DNA of 48,844 nucleotides from Candidatus Ozemibacter sp. (GCA_030446435.1 JASURT010000002.1:1-48844), one strand, 5' to 3'; shown: positions 7,874-17,090, counted from the first letter of the stretch. Numbers and translations are program-made. Notes: generated by a model from the letters alone, not told the origin.

Positions 7874-8935
7874 ATGCGTAAGCTGGTATTGTCAGTATTT
7901 TCCCTTTTTCTTTTTTCTTCAATGGTATTCGGTTATACCCCGAATGTTGGTCAATTTTCTGATCAGCTCGAATGTATTACCGATGCAAAACTTCGCAAAA
8001 CCCTCGAAAACAGCATTGTTGCCGGTTTAATTTCGAACCAGCAGGAATTCGACGCAGTGGTCGAAAGAGCTGAAGCCCGCGCCAACAACCAGTCAGCAGT
8101 TTATTATTCTGCACGTGGTTTTGATCTCTCTACTGTGCGCAGAGAAATCGCCGTTGCCTGCAAGCCGATTGCCTCTTTAGATCGCGATGCGGTCAAAGTA
8201 GAAAAACATGAAGGCTACAAAGCAAATATGCTGTTCAAAGATATTTCCGGCAATATTCCGCAGAGCTACAAAGATGCTTATGACCTTTGTTTGAAATTCA
8301 ACCCCAGAAACGGAACCAACGATGCCAAGCGTCTTGATAAAGAAATAGACCAGTTTCTCGCTGATATAGCTGATGACCCGGTTATCGTTCAGGCACTCAG
8401 AACCACCGATACCACAATCGAAGATATGAAAAGAAACTGGTTCGGCAGCGGACTTGGTTTCGAGCATGTTATCGCCGGCGAAATCAAAGGCTCGAAAGTC
8501 AGTGGTTATCACTGGTGGTATCGTTTTTATCGTGATGAAAGAAATGATCGCGCTGAAGTTCTTACATCGATTTCAGATGTGGGCAATGATAATATTTACA
8601 CCGGTTCCTTCCACTGGGATCCCGATGGAAAAAATGGTCCTCTTCCGAATGCACGAAAACCCATTGGCGGCTTTCTCGTAGGTAGCTCAGTTAAAGCGAT
8701 TCTCGCCGTTGGGCACATTGCCATCGAGACCGCAAGAAAATATGGTCGGGTACCCGGTGCCATGACTTTCAGAGCCAACATCAACGGTCAGGAATTCAAC
8801 TGGCAGCTTTACACCATGGGCGGAAACATTCGCAGCCTTTATCCTCTTGGTGGAAAAGGTATCGAAACCGAACCCGGCGAAGATATTTTTTATGAACTCG
8901 AAGAAGGACTTGTGGAACAGGCTACTTTGCATTGA
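7874..8935 (+). CDS. Secreted EndoU (XendoU-like) endoribonuclease
   Basis: Residues 1-20 are a signal peptide. Residues 40-135 form a helical region of no recognised family. The C-terminal part (about 140-345) matches the XendoU fold: first catalytic histidine H198 in GFEHVIAGE, second H213 in SGYHWWYRFY, and lysine K262 in the ARKPIGGFLVGSS stretch that follows an FHWD motif, giving the His-His-Lys set. EndoU enzymes cut RNA at uridines, leaving 2',3'-cyclic phosphate, and serve as toxin tips in bacteria. Here the gene stands alone with AAGGAG before its ATG and its own terminator; no polymorphic-toxin leader domains or recognisable immunity gene lie beside it. A secreted scavenging or antagonistic RNase is inferred. 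Confidence 0.8.
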   Translation: MRKLVLSVFSLFLFSSMVFGYTPNVGQFSDQLECITDAKLRKTLENSIVAGLISNQQEFDAVVERAEARANNQSAVYYSARGFDLSTVRREIAVACKPIASLDRDAVKVEKHEGYKANMLFKDISGNIPQSYKDAYDLCLKFNPRNGTNDAKRLDKEIDQFLADIADDPVIVQALRTTDTTIEDMKRNWFGSGLGFEHVIAGEIKGSKVSGYHWWYRFYRDERNDRAEVLTSISDVGNDNIYTGSFHWDPDGKNGPLPNARKPIGGFLVGSSVKAILAVGHIAIETARKYGRVPGAMTFRANINGQEFNWQLYTMGGNIRSLYPLGGKGIETEPGEDIFYELEEGLVEQATLH

Positions 8936-8960
8936 TGCAAGAATAGTTTCTTAGATAAGA

Positions 8961-9003
8961 AACGACCGGGCAATCGAACTCGATTTGCCCGGTCGTTTTT
9001 TTT
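8961..9003. terminator. Terminator between EndoU gene and ABC importer operon
   Basis: Strong stem AACGACCGGGCAA / TTGCCCGGTCGTT followed by eight or more T on the plus strand. The minus-strand side has only a short A run, but it probably serves both converging units. Confidence 0.88.
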
Positions 9004-9010
9004 ATCAAGC

Positions 9011-9796
9011 TCAGAGTTTGAAGTCAGGTATACAGGTTTTGATGGGGCCGCTTGAATTTTCAGTTTGTATCACTTTTATGTTGGCCTGGTAGAGATTTTT
9101 CAGGTTTTCAGCATTAACGATTTCGGGTGCCGGGCCTTCGGCTATCAGTTGGCCTTTTTTGAGAAATACGACCTGGTCAGCTGTCCATAAAGCGTGTTCG
9201 GGGTAATGTGATGTATTGATGCAGGTAATACCGTCTCTGGCCAACGAACGCAATTGTTCGAGCAACAACAGCTGGTTGCCGTAATCAAGCCCAGAGACGG
9301 GCTCATCCATTACCAGAATTTTTGCTTCCTGGGTCAGTGCACGGGCAATAAGCACGAGTTGCTGTTCTCCGCCGCTCAATTCAGTATAAGGGCGCTCGGC
9401 AAGGTGAGAAATTTTAAGACGTTCCAGGCTGGCTGCTGAAATCTCGAGATCATGTTTCGAAGTATGGCTGAAAAGGTCGTTATAGGGGTGTCTGCCCATG
9501 GCGACCACATCTATTACCTGATACGAAAAGGCGGGTATGTGCTTTTGCGGAACATAGGCAAGAATTCGGGCCTTTTCCTTGTTCGTATATTCGCCGGCAT
9601 CGCGGGAAAAAATCCTGATTTTGCCCTTTGCCGGTTTCAATATGCCAAGAAGCAATTTAAGCAATGTCGTTTTGCCTGAACCGTTCGGGCCCAGAATCGT
9701 GGTTACCGTGCCTTCTTCGATCGAAAATGAGAGATCGGTGAGAATAAGATCTTTACCGTAAGAAAACGATAAATTTTCTAATACAATCGGTTTCAT
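9011..9796 (-). CDS. ABC transporter ATP-binding protein, FecE/BtuD type
   Basis: ATPase subunit (261 aa) of an iron-chelate or cobalamin importer. Walker A GPNGSGKT is at residues 36-43, the signature LSGGEQQ near 139, Walker B ILVMDEP near 162 and the switch histidine in NTSHYPEH. The Q-loop VPQKH and the MGRHPY segment are typical of the FecE/FhuC branch. The ATG at 9796 is chosen because CCGGAG lies 9 bases upstream and its A is shared with the stop of the permease gene (TGATG), a coupled arrangement. The cargo cannot be read from the sequence. Confidence 0.85.
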   Translation of the reverse strand: MKPIVLENLSFSYGKDLILTDLSFSIEEGTVTTILGPNGSGKTTLLKLLLGILKPAKGKIRIFSRDAGEYTNKEKARILAYVPQKHIPAFSYQVIDVVAMGRHPYNDLFSHTSKHDLEISAASLERLKISHLAERPYTELSGGEQQLVLIARALTQEAKILVMDEPVSGLDYGNQLLLLEQLRSLARDGITCINTSHYPEHALWTADQVVFLKKGQLIAEGPAPEIVNAENLKNLYQANIKVIQTENSSGPIKTCIPDFKL

Positions 9797-10797
9797 CAAT
9801 TCCATCTCCGGTCGGTTTTCCACAAAACCAGAATAAAGAAGGGCACCCCAATCAATGATGTCATTATGCCGATGGGAACCTCGTTCACAAAGGCTGCCCG
9901 GCAGAGATCGTCGATTATCAGCAAATAAATTGCCCCCATCAAAGCAGAAGCTGGAATCAATTTGCGGTTGTCAGGACCGATAAGCATTCTGGCGGTATGC
10001 GGAATCATCAGGCCGACCCAGCTGATTATGCCGCCCAAAGCGACAGTCAGACTGCAAATCAGGGTGGTAACTACTATTAGAACATTACGAATCAAAGAAA
10101 CTCTTACTCCGAGCGACATGGCTTCGTCGTCGCCCATACTGAGCAGATTAAGGTATTTGGCCATATAAACGAGAATCAGCAGACCTATGGCCATTAACGG
10201 AGCGACCAGCTTTATAACCGGCATGGAAACAGAAGAAAAGCCTCCCATAAGCCAGTAAACTATTGCCGGTAACTCGTTTTTGCTGTCGGCAACATACTTC
10301 AATACAGAAATAAGAGCGGTGAAAAATGATGAACTGACAATGCCACCGATCAGAAGCATTATCAGACGATTGCCTCGAAATATTCCGGCAAGAAAAAGGG
10401 CAAAAGCTACTGCAGCAACGCCGAAAATGAAAGCCCCGATTTGTGCTGCCAATAGGGTTTTGCCAAGCAGCATGCCGGCCGCAGACCCGAAAGCTGCCCC
10501 CGCAAGTACCCCGAGCAAACCGGGTGAAACAAGAGGGTTGATGAACATGCTCTGGTATGCTGCGCCTGAAACCGCCAGGGCAGCGCCTGCAAGTAAGGCC
10601 GCCAGGATTCTCGGTAGACGTATCTGCCAGATTACCGTGGCGAAAAGAGTCGGGTTTTCTTTATCGGGGGCGAAGAGAGCTTTTATAGCTTCTTCAGCAG
10701 GTATGGCAATGGTGCCGAGCTTAAGCGACGCAAAAGCCGACAGAACAAGAATCAGAATCAATGCCGTTATTACGGCTTTATAGTTATTGGTTAGCAT
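9796..10797 (-). CDS. FecCD-family ABC importer permease
   Basis: A 333-residue polytopic protein with about ten hydrophobic helices and the FecCD hallmarks: RLPRILAALLAGAALAVSGAAYQ near residue 60, the ATPase-coupling segment with ALGVR-like SLGVRV, and GLMIPHTAR near 265. It forms the pore for siderophores, haem or vitamin B12. It precedes and overlaps the ATPase gene by one base. No periplasmic binding protein or TonB-dependent receptor is encoded next to it, so those parts must lie elsewhere. Confidence 0.88.
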   Translation of the reverse strand: MLTNNYKAVITALILILVLSAFASLKLGTIAIPAEEAIKALFAPDKENPTLFATVIWQIRLPRILAALLAGAALAVSGAAYQSMFINPLVSPGLLGVLAGAAFGSAAGMLLGKTLLAAQIGAFIFGVAAVAFALFLAGIFRGNRLIMLLIGGIVSSSFFTALISVLKYVADSKNELPAIVYWLMGGFSSVSMPVIKLVAPLMAIGLLILVYMAKYLNLLSMGDDEAMSLGVRVSLIRNVLIVVTTLICSLTVALGGIISWVGLMIPHTARMLIGPDNRKLIPASALMGAIYLLIIDDLCRAAFVNEVPIGIMTSLIGVPFFILVLWKTDRRWN

Positions 10798-10852
10798 ATG
10801 AAAACCCGAACTCGAATTGTAAAACTAAAAAATCGCTCAGTAAAGGCAAAAA

Positions 10853-11833
10853 TTAATCACAAGCGGTAATAATTTTTCTGGCCTTTTCTTGCCAGTCTTT
10901 AAAGCAGTCAAGCTTTTGCGAAAATTCTACCGAAAACTTGTCTGCATAATGATAGCTCGGTGGCTCGCCTGGAAAAGCCGTTTTTACTGCGTAAGAATGA
11001 AGAAGGTGATTTTGCGCACCGAGTTGTGCCATGTCTTCAGCCTGTAATTCGTCATTGCAGCGTTTCAGAAAATACAACGCATTTTTATAGTAAAGCTTTT
11101 CACCGATCAACGGAAACCCCAAAATCTCGAGGTGTGCCCTGATCTGGTGTTTGCGACCGGTTTCGAGCCGGGCCAGGACGAGACTGAAATCATCGTTTCT
11201 GTCGATGCAGTAAAAATCGGTTCGGGTAGTTTTGCCGTCGGGAGCGGCTATCATTTTATATCTCACCGGTGGTACCGATGCCTCTTTCAGTGGTTGCGTC
11301 ATTGACAATTCGTCATGCGAAAATCGACCGCGAACAATGGCCAGATAGAATTTTCCCTTAAGATAATTTTTGAAATTTTTATGAAATTTCTTAGGCACCG
11401 CGCTTGTTTGCGAAACGAACATCAGACCGCTGGTTTCACGGTCAAGTCTTTGCAGCGGATTTATATCGGTAAAACCTTCTCTTCGGCGAATCTCACCAAC
11501 GAGAGTCTGGTAGTAAAAGCGCCGGGTCGAGTGTACCGGCAACCCGGCCGGTTTGTTTATAAGCAATAGGAAATCGTTGCGCCATACTGTCTGGTAATCG
11601 GTGTTTATGTCTGGTTCTTCGAAATCAGGAACCATGAAGTCGAGAAGATCGCCGCTGCAAAGCAGCTGGTCTGGTTTTGCCCTCTGGCTGTTAATGGTTA
11701 TCAGACCTTCTTCAATCCTTTTCAGCCAAAATTCGGGCGACTGATAACTGAACCGGTCAGAAATGGCTTCGAAAAGGCTCTTGCCTTCGCTTCTGGCGTC
11801 GATAATGGTGGAAAGTTTCAGATCATATTTCAT
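10853..11833 (-). CDS. RluA-family RNA pseudouridine synthase
   Basis: An N-terminal S4-like RNA-binding region (about residues 5-70) precedes the RluA catalytic domain. The catalytic loop reads QRLDRETSG with Asp131; the family usually has His at the first position, so Q128 is a mild variant. The LETGRKHQIRAHL motif and the later INKPAGLPVHS segment also match. The ATG at 11833 starts 13 bases after the preceding stop; there is an upstream in-frame start that would overlap the MazG-like gene and looks less likely. The target uridine in rRNA or tRNA is not predictable. Confidence 0.85.
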   Translation of the reverse strand: MKYDLKLSTIIDARSEGKSLFEAISDRFSYQSPEFWLKRIEEGLITINSQRAKPDQLLCSGDLLDFMVPDFEEPDINTDYQTVWRNDFLLLINKPAGLPVHSTRRFYYQTLVGEIRRREGFTDINPLQRLDRETSGLMFVSQTSAVPKKFHKNFKNYLKGKFYLAIVRGRFSHDELSMTQPLKEASVPPVRYKMIAAPDGKTTRTDFYCIDRNDDFSLVLARLETGRKHQIRAHLEILGFPLIGEKLYYKNALYFLKRCNDELQAEDMAQLGAQNHLLHSYAVKTAFPGEPPSYHYADKFSVEFSQKLDCFKDWQEKARKIITACD

Positions 11834-11846
11834 CAGGGTCGCCGAC

Positions 11847-12194
11847 TTAAAGGTTGGTGTATTTTGTAGATTTGCCCCGGCATTTTTCGACCGGGTATTT
11901 TTTCGCATTCTTTGCCATCTTGTTTTCAATGGCGTCGTACATGTCTATGCCCAGGTCATCTGCGAGCAACATCAGATAAACAACAGTGTCGGCAATTTCG
12001 TCGGCATAGCGTTCTTTATTCTGTTTTACTTTTTGCTTAACTTCTTCTTCGTTTTGCCAGAGAAATTCCTGCATCAGTTCCGCGGCTTCAATGGCGGCGG
12101 CCATTGCCAGATCTTTTGGTTTATGAAATTGTTCCCAGTTTCGTTCCTGGCGAAAAATGCGCAATTTTTTCAGTAAATCCTGATAGGTTTTCAT
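11847..12194 (-). CDS. MazG-like nucleotide pyrophosphohydrolase
   Basis: A small all-helical 115-residue protein with the MazG-type metal motif: EAAELMQEFLW supplies the ExxE pair and ADEIADTVVYL the ExxD pair. It resembles the RS21-C6/DCTPP1 branch, which hydrolyses non-canonical or excess dNTPs to monophosphates and keeps the nucleotide pool clean. Its ATG overlaps the stop of the ankyrin gene (ATGA), so the two are probably translated together. Confidence 0.8.
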   Translation of the reverse strand: MKTYQDLLKKLRIFRQERNWEQFHKPKDLAMAAAIEAAELMQEFLWQNEEEVKQKVKQNKERYADEIADTVVYLMLLADDLGIDMYDAIENKMAKNAKKYPVEKCRGKSTKYTNL

Positions 12195-13075
12195 TGTTTC
12201 ACTTCCTGACGGGAGTTTTGCCTGATTCCAAGGTCTACAGGCAATTCTGCCGGATAATTCCAGCGGTGTTTCAGCTTCTGAAAAGGGCTTGCCTTGTCGC
12301 GCTCAGCAATCAGCATCGCCGATTTCACAGGGTCACCGGATTTTTGACAAAGTGCAAGATAGGTTTCGATCATAGGCGACTTGACTTTTATGTTAGCAAC
12401 AGGTTTTGCACCGGCAATGGCAAGGGCAAGAATTTCATTAAGACGATTCTTGCTTATAGCCCAGTCCAGTGGGGTGTAGCCTCTTTTGTCGGTAACATCG
12501 AAATTGGTTGTCTTGACGTCAGCCGAAGAAATAAGGGTTTCGAACTTATTTAAAGCCGCATGATGCAAAGGGGTTTCGCCCCTTATATTTTGAAGGTCAG
12601 CCCTTGCACCGGCTTCTAAAAGCAGTTTGCAGGTTTTGGTCGACTGATGCTTGGCGGTGAGCAGCAGTGCGCTGTTGCCATCTGTCATCGTTAAATCGAC
12701 AGTTGCCTTTTTTTGCAGCAGGTTGGCCGCAATTTCGCTTTCATCATAAATTGCGGCATAACCAAGGCAACTAAAGCCGAAAGAGTCTAATTGATCGATA
12801 TTTGCTTCATTCAGATCATTCCAGGCTATTTTATGAATCTTACCTTTAATCACCGCATTGTGGTCGGGAAAAAAGAACCAGTGATAAAGATCGATCGCAG
12901 GCATCATTTTCGAACCCCGCCCGGCTACATATGTTTCCCAGGTGGCGATTCTGCGCTGAGTCGTGTCGCTTTGCACCAGATACCATGCCGCCGGGTATAT
13001 CCATATCGCTGTCCAGGGAATTAAAATCAGAAAGGTCAGGAATTTCTTGAGTTTCCAGGTCGTATATTTGCCCAT
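12191..13075 (-). CDS. Membrane-anchored ankyrin-repeat protein
   Basis: One hydrophobic segment near the N-terminus (about residues 12-34, KFLTFLILIPWTAIWIYPAA region) is followed by a stretch of about 70 residues with no recognised family, and then by four ankyrin-type repeats (about residues 95-235), best seen in GNSALLLTAKHQS, GETPLHHAALNK and GYTPLDWAISKN. The C-terminus is short and polar. Ankyrin repeats bind proteins; the partner is unknown. It is first in an operon with the MazG-like and pseudouridine synthase genes. Confidence 0.75.
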   Translation of the reverse strand: MGKYTTWKLKKFLTFLILIPWTAIWIYPAAWYLVQSDTTQRRIATWETYVAGRGSKMMPAIDLYHWFFFPDHNAVIKGKIHKIAWNDLNEANIDQLDSFGFSCLGYAAIYDESEIAANLLQKKATVDLTMTDGNSALLLTAKHQSTKTCKLLLEAGARADLQNIRGETPLHHAALNKFETLISSADVKTTNFDVTDKRGYTPLDWAISKNRLNEILALAIAGAKPVANIKVKSPMIETYLALCQKSGDPVKSAMLIAERDKASPFQKLKHRWNYPAELPVDLGIRQNSRQEVKQ

Positions 13076-13533
13076 AAATTTACCTTGTCATCATTATAGC
13101 ACAGTCCTTTTCATGCGGTTTCAAAAAGTATTTCAATGAAGCAGTTCTTAACTTGAACAAAAGTTCATTGAATATTTTCGATGCTTTTTTGTCACAACGG
13201 GTTCAGCGGCCGAAAAAGGCGGCCATCGAGCTTGTCGGACGCGTTGATGCAGAGTCGCCTGAGCATTCAGAGCGACTTGTGAAATGCCGCCTTTTATGAA
13301 TCGAAAGAATGAGCTTTTGTATAACTTTACCGGATTTATCTCAAAACTTTGTTTAATTTTGCCAAAGCTCATCGTTAATTAGTAAGGCTTCACGCTTCTT
13401 AGGTGGTTGCATGGGGCTTGCCAACTAAAGGATAAACATATCCAATTTCTCCCAAAAAAGGCATTATTAGGGTCTTTTTTTGCGTCTTCGTGGATTCGAT
13501 TTGTGTTAAAATCAGAGGCGAAAGTCATCGATA
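13076..13533. other. 458-base non-coding region with nested inverted repeats
   Basis: No convincing gene is seen. It holds a nested structure: outer arms AAAAGGCGGC (13214-13223) and GCCGCCTTTT (13286-13295) enclose AGTCGCCTGA / TCAGAGCGACT (13253-13277), a 10-bp stem with one bulged A and a GCAT loop. Smaller inverted repeats are TGAAC-AAAA-GTTCA (about 13154-13167) and GGATA-AACA-TATCC (13430-13443). The left end must carry the promoter of the minus-strand ankyrin operon and the right end that of the metallophosphoesterase gene. A structured RNA is possible but not shown. Confidence 0.5.
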
Positions 13534-14397
13534 ATGAGTAATTCACAACATAACTGCATAGCTTTGCTTGGCGACCCGCATTTGCCGGGACGCAATCTTG
13601 AATTGAAGAAAAAAGTCATCAGCGATGTGAATTCATGGTCAGACGTTGATCTGGTGGTTTGCACCGGTGATTTGTGCGCCACTTACGGCACCGAAGAAGA
13701 GTTTCGTTTTGCGGCTGATTTTTTTAAAGCCTTGAACAAACCGTTTTTTACTCTGATCGGAAACCACGATAATTACTATTCAGACAGAGGCTACATAAAG
13801 GCTTCAGTTGTAGAAAGAAAAGAGAAAATCGATCGCTTTCGAAGATTTTTTCCGCGGCAGAAGCTTTATTTCTCTTGTGAATTTGCCGGTTTCAGACTTA
13901 TCTTTCTCGCCCTTGACGATCTTGAAAGCTCATGTTTCTCGTCGCTCTCGTCAGACCAGCTGGATTGGTTTGCAAGCGAACTGCAAAAATGGTCGGATGA
14001 TAAAACCATCGTTTTCTGTCACGCTCCATTGTGGGGAGAAGAAGTAATAAGGTTTTACCCACCAGCAGTAAATTACATTGCCCAGCCGGTGCAAAAAATT
14101 AGATCAATAGTGATGAACCATAAGCAGCTGGTTTTATGGGTGTCGGGCCATGTTCACTTTGGTATGAAAAAAGAACTGATCAATCATCCGTTCAACCTTT
14201 TTCTAGAACGAATCTTGAACATACTTAACTGCGACATGGACGGATTCAGTGTTCTTGATTCAAGAATCAAGCCCGAATTTCATGATAGAATCTGGACAAG
14301 AAAACTTTTTCTCAGGCCTGATGGTTTCAGATGCACGGTTTATGACCATAAAGACGATCTTGAACTGACCGAGCTTGAAATGACCGGTGAATTTTAG
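13534..14397 (+). CDS. Calcineurin-like metallophosphoesterase
   Basis: A 287-residue protein with all family motifs in order: GDPHL (D14, H16) near the N-terminus, CTGDLC, IGNHDN, CHAPLW and SGHVHFG. These bind two metal ions and hydrolyse phosphoesters. No signal peptide is present, so it acts in the cytosol; the substrate is unknown (cyclic nucleotide, nucleic acid or phosphoprotein). The 3' end overlaps the convergent membrane-protein gene by 4 bases. Confidence 0.85.
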   Translation: MSNSQHNCIALLGDPHLPGRNLELKKKVISDVNSWSDVDLVVCTGDLCATYGTEEEFRFAADFFKALNKPFFTLIGNHDNYYSDRGYIKASVVERKEKIDRFRRFFPRQKLYFSCEFAGFRLIFLALDDLESSCFSSLSSDQLDWFASELQKWSDDKTIVFCHAPLWGEEVIRFYPPAVNYIAQPVQKIRSIVMNHKQLVLWVSGHVHFGMKKELINHPFNLFLERILNILNCDMDGFSVLDSRIKPEFHDRIWTRKLFLRPDGFRCTVYDHKDDLELTELEMTGEF

Positions 14398-16352
14398 TTT
14401 CTGATGGGGCTGTAGATCTGAATTGCGCCAACTTTATCCGGCGCTGAAGGTGAATGGAAGAAGGAGATTCCCAGGTTTGTGAAATGCATGCCGGGTAAAG
14501 ACTCAAAAATGGTATATGGGCCATATTTTTTTTGAATCTGACTGACCGAGCTGCCGACCTTCAGCCCTTGTGGGGTGGCAATGCCGGTCTCGCCGCCGAA
14601 TTTGGGGCTGGTTATGGTTATTCTGGTAATTTTGGCGGGGTTTTCTGAATTTATGGTAACCGATAGCCCGGCATAGATTATCTGCCAGCCATCCATACTT
14701 TTGTATTTTCCAAGAGGGTTGCCGAATCGCGGCGAATGGTCAGAAAAGTTAGAGCCGATTGTGATATTAGGATAAATTCCGTAACCGGGCATTATCTCCA
14801 TTTTCTTTTCTGCTTTTTCAGGTTTTGCTGAAATACCGGCCTGAGCGATTGATTTTCCTGAAGTCTGAGCAGCCAGTATCAAATCCTCGATTTTTCGTCT
14901 TACAGGCTTAACACTATTGGCAAGCTTAACTGTTCTGGAGGCCACAACTGTTTTGTCACTGTATTTATAAGAGGGCACATAACTGAAATTAATCGAATTT
15001 TTGACCGGTTCAATTACATTTTCGGCCACAATTGCCTTTCTGAAATCAATGTCGGGAATTCGACTCGGGATAGGGGTGTTACCAGTGCTCTTAGGGATAT
15101 TTGGTGAAGAACTTTCTGAAAGAGTCGCTCTGACAAATTGATTTTCATCAGTATGTTTTTCAGGGGCCAGGTCTTCATCTTTATCGAATTGTAAAGTCCG
15201 GGTAGTTTGCTGAGAAGAGGATTCGACCGATGGTTTAAACGGTTTTTCGCTTTTTTGGGGGCTGGGCAGATTTTCTGGCGCTTGCTTCTTTGCCGGAGTG
15301 GTAACAGCGGCGATTTTAACAGGTTCAGATATGCCGGCAGAAGTCGAAGAAACGGCTTCATCTGTGGTCACATTTTCTGTCGGCGAGGTTGCACTGTCTG
15401 TGGCTTTGACTATCTGTTGTCCGACGAGATCGATCTTGACGGGTGATGATGCATCGGGTGTGGCTGGAAAAGGTATGCTGATGGTTTTTGCAATTGACTC
15501 TTGCCCGGCTGATTCATTCGTTTCAGCAGTTTCGTCGATGGGCACTTTTCCGATCAGCAATTGAAAAATTGGTTGTTTACGAATGCTTAGATCGGTGGCA
15601 AATATGAACATTGAAGCTCGGGCAATAATATTGAAAGATATGTTTAGAACAAGCAGTGTGATGCAGAAGGCGATGGTAGCCTGCATAAAAGGGGCAGAAA
15701 GGTTCTTGAGAACTTTTTTTGACGCATGTTCAGAGGGTTGCGCGCGAACCTGGCCGGTATTCTGGTCAATCGAAATTTGCATGCCGGGCGAAGCACCAAC
15801 ATAGGCTGCACCCGAAAAATGGGTTGAGTAAAGGCGATGGCAAAAGGCATTGGCTTCATCGAGACTTAGTTCATAATCGCTGATCTGATGAAGCTCTCCT
15901 TTCAGAGTTTGAATAAAAATCGCATAGGTTTTTTCTTTGCTTGAAAACAGCAAATCTTTAAGCCCTTCTGGTCTGATGCTTGCACCTATTGCCTTGACCT
16001 GGTTAAAAGAGGCAATGACGGCAATTCTTCGAAAAAATAACCTTTGCTGGCTCATCGCTATCCAGTTTTTCTGAAAATCGACAACGTAAAAATCATGTAT
16101 GTGTTCGAGAGGAATAGTCAGAAGTTCTATGGTTCCCCAGAAGATCAAAAGAAAAAGAAGCTGCATGAAAAGATCGGGAACGCTTTCAGAAATTGGTTTG
16201 AAAAGGTTGATTACAATCGCGATTGCAGTGATAAGCAGACAGCCATAGCAAAAATACCTGGCCCACTGCGCTGTTTTCTCGATAAAACCAGGTTTACGAA
16301 AGGTAACATGAAGAATGTCGCTATCCATCTGGGAAAGATTTTTAAAACTCAT
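14394..16352 (-). CDS. Large membrane protein with low-complexity linker, family unknown
   Basis: A protein of 652 residues. Two hydrophobic helices lie at about 28-50 and 58-80, followed by a soluble region that looks PH-like (LFFRRIAVIASFNQVKAIG, about 95-180), a third hydrophobic segment at about 225-255, and then 250 residues rich in Ser, Thr, Pro, Ala and Lys. The C-terminal 135 residues form a compact domain (from GYGIYPNITIG) with the phrase GLKVGSSVSQIQKKYG, as found in domains that describe a threshold-like repeat in hypothetical secreted proteins. The function is not recognised. An extended -10 box lies 60 bases upstream. Confidence 0.6.
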   Translation of the reverse strand: MSFKNLSQMDSDILHVTFRKPGFIEKTAQWARYFCYGCLLITAIAIVINLFKPISESVPDLFMQLLFLLIFWGTIELLTIPLEHIHDFYVVDFQKNWIAMSQQRLFFRRIAVIASFNQVKAIGASIRPEGLKDLLFSSKEKTYAIFIQTLKGELHQISDYELSLDEANAFCHRLYSTHFSGAAYVGASPGMQISIDQNTGQVRAQPSEHASKKVLKNLSAPFMQATIAFCITLLVLNISFNIIARASMFIFATDLSIRKQPIFQLLIGKVPIDETAETNESAGQESIAKTISIPFPATPDASSPVKIDLVGQQIVKATDSATSPTENVTTDEAVSSTSAGISEPVKIAAVTTPAKKQAPENLPSPQKSEKPFKPSVESSSQQTTRTLQFDKDEDLAPEKHTDENQFVRATLSESSSPNIPKSTGNTPIPSRIPDIDFRKAIVAENVIEPVKNSINFSYVPSYKYSDKTVVASRTVKLANSVKPVRRKIEDLILAAQTSGKSIAQAGISAKPEKAEKKMEIMPGYGIYPNITIGSNFSDHSPRFGNPLGKYKSMDGWQIIYAGLSVTINSENPAKITRITITSPKFGGETGIATPQGLKVGSSVSQIQKKYGPYTIFESLPGMHFTNLGISFFHSPSAPDKVGAIQIYSPIRN

Positions 16353-16410
16353 TCGGGCTTCTCTTTCTCAAAAAATTTCGGCTTTGACAGATAGAATTGT
16401 TTCTTTTTGA

Positions 16411-16419
16411 ATTATAACA
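16411..16419 (-). promoter_or_regulatory. Extended -10 promoter element for the large membrane protein
   Basis: On the minus strand TGTTATAAT (TGnTATAAT) lies about 60 bases before the start codon, in the gap after thiN. A matching -35 box is weak. Confidence 0.45.
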
Positions 16420-16421
16420 GA

Positions 16422-17090
16422 TTAATTTTCAATGACTACAAGAATTGTACCCTGTCTGAAACTTACCATCGCATCGGCAGAGATAATCTGATTACTCAGG
16501 GTGCGCGACGAGCGCGAATCGATTCTGATGTTATCGACATTGTATCTGAAGCCTTCAAGGCAGAAATCTTCAACCGACGGGGTCATGCTGATGAACGAAA
16601 CCCTTTTTCCCTCTGCGTTTAAAAAATGATGCGACGAAGAAAGTGCAAACAATGTTTCGTCGGCGGTTACGATTCTGGCCTGGGGAAAACGTGCGAGAAG
16701 GTTGACATTTATTATGGTCTGGTCAAGTCTTTTGCCGGTGGCTGCAAACAGATAAATCGGGCAAAGATTTTTTTCTGTCATTATTTCGAGTAACAACTCT
16801 GCGTCTGTTTTGTCTTTATCGACCGGAAACTTTAATAAACTGCAGTTTGAAGCTTTCAGTCGGTTCAGAGTGTCAGGTGAAACCGAGTCCATATCGCCGA
16901 CGACTACTTCAGGAATGAGGCCAAAGCGCAAAGCTATATCTGAACCGCCATCGGCAGCATAACAAACCATTTTTGCATAGAGCGGGTTGGTTCTGAAAAA
17001 ATCCTGCGGCAGGTTGCACTCGCCGTTAAGAAACGCTATTGCAGGTTTTGCGCCGGCTTGATTGAACTTTGGACTGAGATTTGGTCGCAA
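16422..17090 (-). CDS. thiN: Thiamine pyrophosphokinase
   Basis: A 222-residue protein with the motifs of ThiN: ADGGSD, VVGDMDSV, FPVDKDKTDAELLLE and the ATGKRLDQTIIN segment that binds thiamine and ATP. It transfers pyrophosphate from ATP to thiamine to form the coenzyme TPP. The start appears to be TTG at 17090, since the frame has no early ATG and AAGGA lies about 8 bases upstream. It lies upstream of the large membrane protein gene, which seems to have its own promoter. Confidence 0.87.
   Translation of the reverse strand: MRPNLSPKFNQAGAKPAIAFLNGECNLPQDFFRTNPLYAKMVCYAADGGSDIALRFGLIPEVVVGDMDSVSPDTLNRLKASNCSLLKFPVDKDKTDAELLLEIMTEKNLCPIYLFAATGKRLDQTIINVNLLARFPQARIVTADETLFALSSSHHFLNAEGKRVSFISMTPSVEDFCLEGFRYNVDNIRIDSRSSRTLSNQIISADAMVSFRQGTILVVIEN

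Noticed and set aside
13148..13372. A 74-codon frame on the minus strand in the long gap
   Set aside because: No ribosome site, no recognisable domain, and it runs through the nested inverted repeats; likely not a gene.
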